A DNA stretch of 7,541 bases, from assembly GCA_903928835.1 (NCBI GenBank), contig CAIYSK010000305.1, positions 1 to 7,541 of the forward strand. The letters run 5' to 3'. Position 1 is the stretch's first letter, and the number at the start of each line of letters is the position of its first letter. The notes beneath the pieces were generated by a model. That model worked only from the letters and a program-made list of their open reading frames with translations. It did no database searches and had not been told where the DNA came from. The translations under genes and the position numbers were made by a program. The stretch comes from an uncultured cyanobacterium. Its GTDB lineage: Bacteria > Cyanobacteriota > Cyanobacteriia > PCC-6307 > Cyanobiaceae. This document shows positions 1 through 5,489 of the stretch, in pieces.

Positions 1-602
1 CCCGGCTGCATCACCTGGTCCCGGCTGCCCGCAATCCAAAGGCTGGGCACCTGCAACGCGGCGGTGATTTGGGGCAATTGGCGCACGGCCCCCCGGTTGG
101 TGCTGCAGGCCAGCAAGCCCCGGGCTGCGCGCAGGTCGGCACCGAGGGGGCTGCGAATCGAATCGGTGAACGGCAGGGATTGCAACCAACCTGGCCGCCA
201 TTGCAAAAATGCCGATCCCGCTCGGCGCACCTGGGCAAAGGCCTTGGGTTGGTAGACGCCACCGCCGGAGGCAACCTGCACAATCCCCTTGAGCTGGGGG
301 CCCAATTGGGCTGCGGCATGCAACACCACACTGCCGCCCAGGGAATGGCCCACCAGCACCACCGGTCGGTTGGGGGCGCGCTCAACCACCGCCTCCGCCA
401 ACCAGCGGCCGTAGCTGGCCAGACTTGGCTGCAACCCCCTAGGGCGGGCTGTGGTGCCAAACCCCGGCAGATCTGGAGACCACAGCTGCCAATCCGGTTC
501 CAACTCCCGAGCCAGGGGATCCCAAAGCCTGCCAGCCAGCAGCCAGCCGTGGACCGCCACCAGCAAGGGACGCCCAGGGAAATCTTGAAGGGATGGCGTC
601 AT
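1..602 (-). CDS. Alpha/beta hydrolase fold protein, 3' end cut off by the window edge
   Basis: This reading frame has no stop inside the window, so the C-terminus is missing; 200 full codons are visible. From ATG 602, the strand beta-3 motif VAVHGW (H18-G19) supplies the oxyanion region. The nucleophile elbow GHSLGG places the catalytic serine at S87, and WIAGSRDQV offers D195 as the acid. The catalytic histidine would lie in the missing part. The segment SPDLPGFG (residues 42-49) is typical of BioH/MhpC-like esterases and haloperoxidase-like hydrolases. There is no signal peptide, so it is probably cytoplasmic. The substrate cannot be named. The start is uncertain: a second in-frame ATG at 620 adds six residues, and a stop at 645-647 limits anything longer. 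Either ATG overlaps the longest form of the divergent acetyltransferase gene. Family call is strong; function is open. Confidence 0.88.
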   Translation of the reverse strand, partial: MTPSLQDFPGRPLLVAVHGWLLAGRLWDPLARELEPDWQLWSPDLPGFGTTARPRGLQPSLASYGRWLAEAVVERAPNRPVVLVGHSLGGSVVLHAAAQLGPQLKGIVQVASGGGVYQPKAFAQVRRAGSAFLQWRPGWLQSLPFTDSIRSPLGADLRAARGLLACSTNRGAVRQLPQITAALQVPSLWIAGSRDQVMQP

Positions 603-1126
603 CGGGCAAGATCGTGCCATCGCGTTGGCCTGGGGCTGTGAGTGCTACTGAGCTCCTAACCAGTCTCTACGGCGATCAGTACAGGATTTGCACCACGCCA
701 AATCCCCAAATCAGCCTGGTCCTCAGCACCGAGCGTCCCATCGACCTGATGGAGCTGGAGCGCCTCTGTGATGCGGTGGGTTGGAGCAGGCGGCCGATGC
801 GCCGCGTGCGCAAGGCCCTCGAATACAGCCTGTTGCAGGTGGGCCTCTGGCGGCACGACCAGCGCATGCCCAAACTTGTGGGCTTTGCCCGCTGCACCGG
901 CGATGGAGTTGTGGAGGCCACGGTGTGGGACGTGGCCATTCACCCGCTTTATCAACGGGTGGGGCTGGGAAAACAACTGATGGTCTATGTGCTCGACCAG
1001 CTGAAAGAGCTTGAACTGGATCGGGTCACCCTGTTTGCCGATCCAGAGGTGGTGGGTTTTTACGAAGACCAGGGCTGGGAGCTGGAACCCCTAGCGCGAC
1101 GCTGCGCGTTTTGGTATTCGCCCTAA
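593..1126 (+). CDS. GNAT family N-acetyltransferase, related to plant plastid NSI/SNAT enzymes
   Basis: A 177-residue protein ending in a complete GNAT domain. The acetyl-CoA motif A is seen as VWDVAIHPLYQRVGLGK (about residues 111-127), with the Q/R-x-x-G-x-G/A signature at Q121-G124-G126. It is preceded by KLVGFARCTGDG (94-105) and followed by VTLFADPEVVGFYEDQGWE (145-163) and the terminal CAFWYSP. This arrangement, with an upstream LCDAVGWSRRP segment (59-68), is that of the cyanobacterial proteins homologous to the plant chloroplast acetyltransferase called NSI, GNAT2 or serotonin N-acetyltransferase. By family, the substrate is a protein lysine, an N-terminus or an arylalkylamine; the sequence does not decide. 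The first 15 residues look unlike a conserved N-terminus. GTG codons at 614 and 638 are alternative starts, and 638 would remove the overlap with the divergent hydrolase. No convincing ribosome binding site supports any of them. The stop overlaps the convergent glycosyltransferase stop by 4 nt. Confidence 0.9.
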   Translation: MASSGKIVPSRWPGAVSATELLTSLYGDQYRICTTPNPQISLVLSTERPIDLMELERLCDAVGWSRRPMRRVRKALEYSLLQVGLWRHDQRMPKLVGFARCTGDGVVEATVWDVAIHPLYQRVGLGKQLMVYVLDQLKELELDRVTLFADPEVVGFYEDQGWELEPLARRCAFWYSP

Positions 1127-1881
1127 TCGCGGCTGGATTGGGTTTTGTGAGTGGATTGGGTTTTGTCGTAATACCGAGAGGCGAGTTCTTGGCAATTGAC
1201 TCCTCGTCGCCAGGCCCGCCTTAGCAACCAATTGCTCCAGCCCACCGCCCAAACGCCCCGCTCAATCCAACGGCGGCCATCCACCCGCAACGGCACCCCC
1301 AGGCAACGCAACCGGCAGTGGGGATGGAGCCGCAGGACCAGATCCAAATCCTCCATCAAGGGCAGGCTGGCAAAACCACCCACCTGCAGGTAAAGCCGGC
1401 GGCTCACCAGGAGGCCCTGGTCGCCATAGGGCAATTGACGCCACTGGCTGCGCAGGGCTACGGCCCATTCCACCAGCCGCAGCGCCGGCCTGGATGCATC
1501 AATGGCCAAGCGGAAATACCAGGCACTGGGCCTCGGCCTGGGCCCCAGGGGGTTCGCCACTTCTCCGGCTAGCGCCCGAGCCACGGCCCGATCCCAGCCC
1601 GCTGGCAGGCGCCCATCCCCATGGAGGAAGAGCAGCCAGTTGGCTTGGGTCACGGCAGCGCCCAGGGCCAATTGCCCCCCCCGCGATGGGGCGCCGCGGA
1701 CCACCCGGGCCCCGGCCAACCGGGCAACCAGCGCCGTGGCGTCACTGCTGGCTCCATCCACCACCACCAGCTCAGCAAGGGGAAGCTGGTGGTGGTGGAG
1801 ATCGGCCAGCAACAGGGGCAACCTTTCGGCTTCATTGCGCACCGCAATCACCACCGCGATCGATCCAAGGGCCTCGTTCAT
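1123..1881 (-). CDS. TIGR04283-type family 2 glycosyltransferase (arsenosugar-associated family)
   Basis: GT-A fold transferase of 252 residues from ATG 1881. Visible in order: the N-terminal strand SIAVVIAVRNEAERL, the nucleotide-binding LVVVDGASSDAT (D42), SRGGQLALGA (66-75), the DxD-like FLHGDGRLP (D89), YGDQGLLVSRRLY (from 152) and PLMEDLDLVLRL (174-185). The last two blocks are hallmarks of the TIGR04283 family (rSAM/selenodomain-associated transferase 2, now labelled an arsenosugar biosynthesis glycosyltransferase). There are no obvious membrane segments. The frame stays open upstream to 1959, but those 26 residues would lie inside the preceding gene and do not match the family, so 1881 is preferred. 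It follows the TIGR04282-type gene after only 4 nt, which fits co-translation. Two oddities: the usual acidic motif around HADT reads HGDG, and the tail carries a tandem KTQSTH/KTQSSR duplication. The donor and acceptor are unknown. Confidence 0.88.
   Translation of the reverse strand: MNEALGSIAVVIAVRNEAERLPLLLADLHHHQLPLAELVVVDGASSDATALVARLAGARVVRGAPSRGGQLALGAAVTQANWLLFLHGDGRLPAGWDRAVARALAGEVANPLGPRPRPSAWYFRLAIDASRPALRLVEWAVALRSQWRQLPYGDQGLLVSRRLYLQVGGFASLPLMEDLDLVLRLHPHCRLRCLGVPLRVDGRRWIERGVWAVGWSNWLLRRAWRRGVNCQELASRYYDKTQSTHKTQSSRD
1134..1169. repeat. Two-copy 18-bp tandem duplication in the glycosyltransferase tail
   Basis: The 15-mer TGGATTGGGTTTTGT occurs at 1134-1148 and again at 1152-1166, a period of 18 bp; the last three bases of each unit differ. 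On the minus strand it lies in frame in the 3' end of the glycosyltransferase gene and encodes the repeated six-residue tail KTQSTH-KTQSSR. It is most simply a recent slippage or recombination duplication, beyond the conserved catalytic domain. Confidence 0.85.
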
Positions 1882-1885
1882 GGCG

Positions 1886-2533
1886 CTACCGCCACGGGAG
1901 CAAATCCCTCGGCCAATCCAAATCGCTGCGGGTCGCGAGCAAGCCCACATCCAAACCAAGCCTTTCGGCCCGTTCCAAGGTGCAGCCCATCACCTGATCG
2001 CTGCCCCAAGGGATGCCTGCAAGCAGGCTGGGCTGGCTCTGGTAAAGCCCGATCAGCCAATAGCCGCCGTCATCGGCTGGACCCAGTACGAGATCACAGC
2101 CATCGCCCGCCGCCGCGCCCAAGCCAGCAAAGCCAGCTGCCAGATCAGCGCTTTCCAGCCGGGGCAGGTCACTGCCGATCAGCACCACCGACTTGGCCCC
2201 CTCCCGGATGGCTCGGTTGATTTGCCGCTGCATGCGCAGGCCCAAGCTGCCCCTCCCCTGGCCAACCCAGCGCAGGCCAACGCGAGCCCCAAACCAACGA
2301 CGGGCCGCCCTTGGGCCCAATCCATCCATCGCCACCACCACCTCAACCCCCTGGAGCTGGCTGGCCACTGCCAGGGTATGGGCCGTCAGCACCTGCTGAA
2401 TCCGGGCAGCTCGCCCCGGGCCCAGGCCGCGGGAGAGCCGTTGTTTGCACCGGCCCGGAGCAGGCCAACGGGCCATCACAACCAACTGGGGCTTTCCGGC
2501 CGCCTGGTGCTTTCCGGCCAAGTTGGGCTTCAC
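1886..2533 (-). CDS. TIGR04282-type (DUF2064) glycosyltransferase-like protein
   Basis: A 215-residue nucleotidyl/glycosyl-transferase-like protein of the TIGR04282 family (rSAM/selenodomain-associated transferase 1, now labelled arsenosugar biosynthesis glycosyltransferase). The N-terminal strand and phosphate loop appear as VVMARWPAPGRCKQRL (18-33, K30 and R32 being the expected basic pair). The metal/nucleotide site is GSDLPRLESADL (120-131), and the best family mark is LGPADDGGYWLIGL (150-163). The C-terminal DLDWPRDL (204-211) corresponds to the usual D-x-D-x-P-x-D-L ending. I chose GTG 2533 because it overlaps the htrA stop as GTGA and puts the first strand about 15 residues in. The open frame continues to 2779, but that part is low-complexity sequence antiparallel in sense to nothing conserved and lies inside htrA. 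ATG 2476 is possible but would cut into the first beta strand. Likely a partner of the next gene; substrate unknown. Confidence 0.85.
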   Translation of the reverse strand: MKPNLAGKHQAAGKPQLVVMARWPAPGRCKQRLSRGLGPGRAARIQQVLTAHTLAVASQLQGVEVVVAMDGLGPRAARRWFGARVGLRWVGQGRGSLGLRMQRQINRAIREGAKSVVLIGSDLPRLESADLAAGFAGLGAAAGDGCDLVLGPADDGGYWLIGLYQSQPSLLAGIPWGSDQVMGCTLERAERLGLDVGLLATRSDLDWPRDLLPWR

Positions 2534-3675
2534 CCTTGTTGTGGCAATTCGGCAGGCCTCACCACCAGTTTGGTCTTTTGGTTTTGGCGGCGAATGCCGA
2601 TCGTGAGCGGGGCGCCCACCCGACCTCCATCGACGGCCAGCTGCACCTGGGAGGGGTTCCTCACATCGTTGCCTCCCACCTGGTCGATCAGGTCGCAGGG
2701 CTTCAGGCCGCTTTGGGCCGCTGGGCTGCCAGCCATGACCTCCACCACCAGCACCCCGTTCACCTCCGGAACTCGGCACTCATCGGTGCTCGCGTTGATC
2801 TCCCGGGCCAGCTGGGGGGTGAGGGCCTGCAGGCGCACCCCGATATAGGGATGGCTGGCCGTACCCCGCTCCAGGATTTGGGACGCGATTTGACGGGCCA
2901 CATTGATGGGGATCGCGAAGCTCAAACCAGCCCCGGGGGCCCGACGAATGGCCGTGTTGATACCGATCACCTGGCCGCGGTCGTTGATCAAGGGGCCGCC
3001 ACTGTTGCCGGGGTTAATGGCGGCATCGGTTTGCAAGTAGGGCACCCGTTGCCCCTCCCCGAGGGCATTGGTCCTCTGGATGGCACTGATGATTCCAGCG
3101 GTCACGGTGTTGTCGAGACCCAAGGGATTGCCGATGGCAATGGCCCATTCGCCGGGTTTCACCTTGGAGGAGTCCCCCAGGGGTGCTAATGGCAGGCCGG
3201 TGGCCGCCACCCGCACCACCGCCACATCGGTCACCGGATCGCTCCCCAACACCTTGCCGCTAAAACTACGGCCATCGGGCAGGGTGACACTGACCTCCGA
3301 GGCACCCTCCACCACATGGGCGTTGGTGAGCACAATCCCATCGGAGCGGGTGATGAAGCCGGATCCCTGGCCCTGCTGTTGCTGAATGGTGGCTCCGTTG
3401 CCAAACAGGCCCCCCAAGGGATTCACCATCCGCTTCAGGGTGTCAATCCGCACCACCGCGGGGCCAACCTTGGCCACGGCATCGGCGATCACGTGGCTCC
3501 CGCCAGGAAGCACCGGAGTGATGGGGGCATCACTAATGCGGGCGTCACGCTGGGCTCGCCCCGGGAACCCTGGCAGACCAGTGCCACAGCCAGTCAACAG
3601 CAGTAGGGGAAGCACCAGGGGGAGGACCGGGGTGCCCAGCAAACTGACGCGCAGGCCCTGGGGGAAACGGGACAT
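2530..3675 (-). CDS. htrA: HtrA/Deg-family serine protease with one PDZ domain, predicted lipoprotein
   Basis: A complete trypsin-like HtrA protease of 381 residues. The chymotrypsin-fold catalytic triad is visible: H120 in LTNAHVVEG, D150 in DPVTDVAVV and S225 in NPGNSGGPL. A single PDZ domain follows at roughly 275-375, starting at HPYIGVRLQ and including NGVLVVEVMAGSPA. The N-terminus has a hydrophobic stretch (about 11-27) ending in a lipobox L-T-G-C (27-30). The mature protein is therefore probably lipid-anchored at C30 and faces the periplasm or lumen, where it degrades or refolds damaged proteins. Homologues are cyanobacterial HhoA, HhoB and HtrA; I cannot say which paralogue this is. 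Apart from C30, the only cysteines are C300 and C327, both in or next to the PDZ domain, which is unusual. It is divergent from dnaA across a 94-bp gap. Its TGA stop overlaps the GTG start of the next gene, so it likely heads a three-gene unit. Confidence 0.95.
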   Translation of the reverse strand: MSRFPQGLRVSLLGTPVLPLVLPLLLLTGCGTGLPGFPGRAQRDARISDAPITPVLPGGSHVIADAVAKVGPAVVRIDTLKRMVNPLGGLFGNGATIQQQQGQGSGFITRSDGIVLTNAHVVEGASEVSVTLPDGRSFSGKVLGSDPVTDVAVVRVAATGLPLAPLGDSSKVKPGEWAIAIGNPLGLDNTVTAGIISAIQRTNALGEGQRVPYLQTDAAINPGNSGGPLINDRGQVIGINTAIRRAPGAGLSFAIPINVARQIASQILERGTASHPYIGVRLQALTPQLAREINASTDECRVPEVNGVLVVEVMAGSPAAQSGLKPCDLIDQVGGNDVRNPSQVQLAVDGGRVGAPLTIGIRRQNQKTKLVVRPAELPQQG

Positions 3676-3769
3676 GGGGATCGGATAGGCCAGGTCTGCT
3701 TTCGCCTCATTAAAGGCGGCGCGGCCCCGGGGCGATGCGTATATTCGATACCCGCGACGTGGCCTTTCG
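3676..3769. promoter_or_regulatory. Divergent htrA/dnaA promoter region
   Basis: This is the only non-coding gap of note, and both flanking genes start here, so it must hold or overlap their promoters. Two symmetric sequences are visible: the perfect 10-bp palindrome GCCCCGGGGC at 3724-3733 and the inverted repeat GTAT-ATTCG-ATAC at 3739-3751. TATATT at 3740-3745 could serve as a -10 element for dnaA, and TTTAAT on the minus strand at 3714-3709 as one for htrA. Neither has a good -35 hexamer at 16-18 bp, so these boxes are guesses. No clear Shine-Dalgarno sequence precedes either gene. I saw no DnaA-box-like nonamer. Confidence 0.5.
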
Positions 3770-5191
3770 GTGCAGCAGGCAACCCAGCTGTGGCACCAGG
3801 TTCAACAGGGCCTTCAAGCCAACCTCAGCAAGCCCACCTTCGAAACCTGGATTCGGCCGGCGCGCTGCACAGGCTTCGACAACGGCCAGCTGAGGCTGCA
3901 GGCCCCCAACAGCTTTGCCTGCGGCTGGCTCCGCAAAAATTACCTGGGCACCATCGAAGCAGTCGCCTCTGAAATTGCTGGCCGCACGGTGGAGGTGCTG
4001 GTTTCCGCCGCCACCGACGACGCCAACACCAACGACACCACCAACGGCGCCACCAAAGACCCAGTCAATGGGGGCCCCAACACCAATGACCGGGTGACTA
4101 GGCCGCAACCCTCCCTCCAGCCAGCGGCCAGGGCCACCGGCGAAGCGCCCCGCAAGCTCAAAGCTGGGCTCAATCCGCGCTACGTGTTCAACCGGTTTGT
4201 GGTGGGCCCCAACAGCCGAATGGCCCATGCGGCGTCCTTGGCCGTGGCTGAAGCTCCTGGACGGGAATTCAATCCGCTCTTCCTTTGCGGCGGCGTGGGC
4301 CTCGGCAAAACCCACCTCATGCAGGCCATCGGCCACTACAGGCTCGAAATCAATCCCGAGGCCAAGGTGTTTTACGTGTCCACCGAAACCTTCACCAACG
4401 ACCTCATCCAGGCCATCCGCAAGGACGGAATGCAGGCCTTTCGTGATCGCTACCGGGCTGCTGATTTAATCCTGATCGACGACATCCAATTCATCGAAGG
4501 CAAGGAATACACCCAGGAAGAGTTCTTTCACACCTTTAACGCCCTCCATGGGGCGGGCCGTCAAATTGTGATTGCCTCGGATCGGCCTCCTAGCCAAATT
4601 CCCAAACTGCAGGAACGCTTGATCTCACGCTTTTCGATGGGCCTGATCGCCGATATCCAGGCTCCTGACCTGGAAACACGCATGGCGATCCTGCAGAAAA
4701 AGGCCGAGCAAGAGCAGATGGTGCTGCCCCGGGATTTAATCCAATTCATCGCGGGTCGCTTCACCTCCAACATCCGGGAATTGGAGGGTGCCCTCACCCG
4801 GGCCGTTGCGTTTGCCTCCATTACGGGCCTGCCCATGACCGTGGAATCAGTGGCCCCAATGCTGGATCCAGGCGGTGTTGATTTGGAGGTCAAACCAGAC
4901 CAACTCATTGAGAAAATAGCCGAGGTATTTGGCGTCGGCGCCGAGGAAATGCGCAGTGCCAGCCGCAAGCGCGCCGTCAGTCAGGCCCGCCAGGCGGGGA
5001 TGTTCCTGATGCGTCAAACCACCAACCTTTCGCTACCTCGCATTGGAGAAGCTTTTGGCGGCAAAGACCATTCAACCGTGATGTATGCCGTGGAGCAGGT
5101 TGAGAAAAAGCTGAAAACAGATCCCCAGCTATCCAGGCAAGTGCAACAGGTCAAAGACCTGTTGCAGATCGATTCACGCCGGCGCAAGTAG
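3770..5191 (+). CDS. dnaA: Chromosomal replication initiator protein DnaA
   Basis: A full-length 473-residue DnaA, the AAA+ ATPase that binds and opens the replication origin and acts as a transcription factor. Domain I (1-80) shows [10 protein letters not shown] and [10 protein letters not shown]. Domain II (about 81-128) is an N/T/D-rich linker with two NTND motifs. Domain III begins at [13 protein letters not shown] and has Walker [10 protein letters not shown] (174-182, K180), Walker [10 protein letters not shown] (233-241), sensor 1 IVIASDRPP (266-274), the box VII arginine region [10 protein letters not shown] (283-292) and sensor 2 RELEGAL (336-342, R336). Domain IV carries the DNA-binding signature [11 protein letters not shown] (430-440). 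The start is GTG 3770; the only nearby ATG (3735) is out of frame, and domain I fits this start. All key residues are present, so it should be functional. It converges with acRAF, with 18 bp between the stops. Confidence 0.98.
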   Translation: MQQATQLWHQVQQGLQANLSKPTFETWIRPARCTGFDNGQLRLQAPNSFACGWLRKNYLGTIEAVASEIAGRTVEVLVSAATDDANTNDTTNGATKDPVNGGPNTNDRVTRPQPSLQPAARATGEAPRKLKAGLNPRYVFNRFVVGPNSRMAHAASLAVAEAPGREFNPLFLCGGVGLGKTHLMQAIGHYRLEINPEAKVFYVSTETFTNDLIQAIRKDGMQAFRDRYRAADLILIDDIQFIEGKEYTQEEFFHTFNALHGAGRQIVIASDRPPSQIPKLQERLISRFSMGLIADIQAPDLETRMAILQKKAEQEQMVLPRDLIQFIAGRFTSNIRELEGALTRAVAFASITGLPMTVESVAPMLDPGGVDLEVKPDQLIEKIAEVFGVGAEEMRSASRKRAVSQARQAGMFLMRQTTNLSLPRIGEAFGGKDHSTVMYAVEQVEKKLKTDPQLSRQVQQVKDLLQIDSRRRK

Positions 5192-5209
5192 CGGGATCAG
5201 CATCTACCC

Positions 5210-5479
5210 CTAGCCCAACCCCGTAACCACAAGGGCATCAATGGCTGCGGCAAAGCGATGGTCTGCCTCCCCAATGGGAGCTTCCTCGGCTTGGGGGCGA
5301 ATCGTCAGATTCACGTAGGTGCGGCCAAAGCTGATATCCGGGAAGCGCTGTTGGTCTTCTGAAAGGCCATTGAGTTGCTCAAGGAACAGCCGGGTTGCCC
5401 CGTAGTCAGCAAACTCAATGCGTCGCTCCAGGCGCTCGGCCTGCTCGGGCTTGGGGCGAGGGGTCCAGGGCTGATCCAT
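5210..5479 (-). CDS. acRAF: acRAF: pterin dehydratase-like alpha-carboxysomal Rubisco assembly factor
   Basis: An 89-residue protein with the pterin-4a-carbinolamine dehydratase (PCD) fold: RIEFADYGATRLFLEQLN (20-37), LSEDQQRFPDISFGRTYV (39-56) and a final helix around RFAAAIDAL (75-83). Active PCD enzymes carry a His-His-Pro motif before the central strand and a Thr-His-Asp segment after it. Here the first is R45-F46-P47 and the second is absent, so dehydratase activity is unlikely. That pattern, plus the CO2-acquisition neighbours, fits acRAF, the PCD-like chaperone of form IA Rubisco in alpha-carboxysome organisms. ATG 5479 gives the usual compact length. The frame is open to 5599, but the extra 40 residues lie inside chpX and are Pro/Arg-rich. 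It follows the chpX stop by 10 nt, so it is probably the last gene of the ndhD-chpX unit. A catalytically inactive PCD of other function is the alternative. Confidence 0.85.
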   Translation of the reverse strand: MDQPWTPRPKPEQAERLERRIEFADYGATRLFLEQLNGLSEDQQRFPDISFGRTYVNLTIRPQAEEAPIGEADHRFAAAIDALVVTGLG

Positions 5480-5489
5480 GGGGCCAAGC

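Noticed and set aside
11..460. A 149-codon minus-strand open frame and a 190-codon plus-strand frame (69-641) over the hydrolase
   Set aside because: The adjacent minus-strand frame encodes an alpha/beta hydrolase with HG, GHSLGG and DLPGFG motifs; these other frames are Cys/Trp/Pro- or Gln-rich shadows.
1882..1959. 26-residue N-terminal extension of the TIGR04283-type glycosyltransferase
   Set aside because: It lies within the preceding gene, is Trp/Arg-rich and does not resemble the family N-terminus; ATG 1881 fits better.
1502..2848. A 448-codon open frame on the plus strand opposite the two transferases and the htrA 3' end
   Set aside because: It crosses three recognisable minus-strand genes, has Pro/Ala/Arg/His-rich composition and shows no domain. 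It is a GC-rich antisense shadow.
2311..3189. A 292-codon plus-strand open frame opposite htrA
   Set aside because: It lies across the htrA catalytic and PDZ coding sequence, with Gly/Pro/His-rich, non-domain translation.
3739..3751. NtcA-binding site
   Set aside because: The spacing is GTA-N7-TAC instead of N8 and no suitably placed -10 box follows it, so it is kept only as an unassigned inverted repeat.
3676..3769. Chromosomal origin next to dnaA
   Set aside because: No DnaA-box cluster or AT-rich unwinding region is visible; in this group dnaA need not mark oriC.
3710..4336. A 208-codon minus-strand frame opposite the dnaA 5' part and the promoter gap
   Set aside because: It is antisense to conserved dnaA domains I-III and its translation has no recognisable family features.
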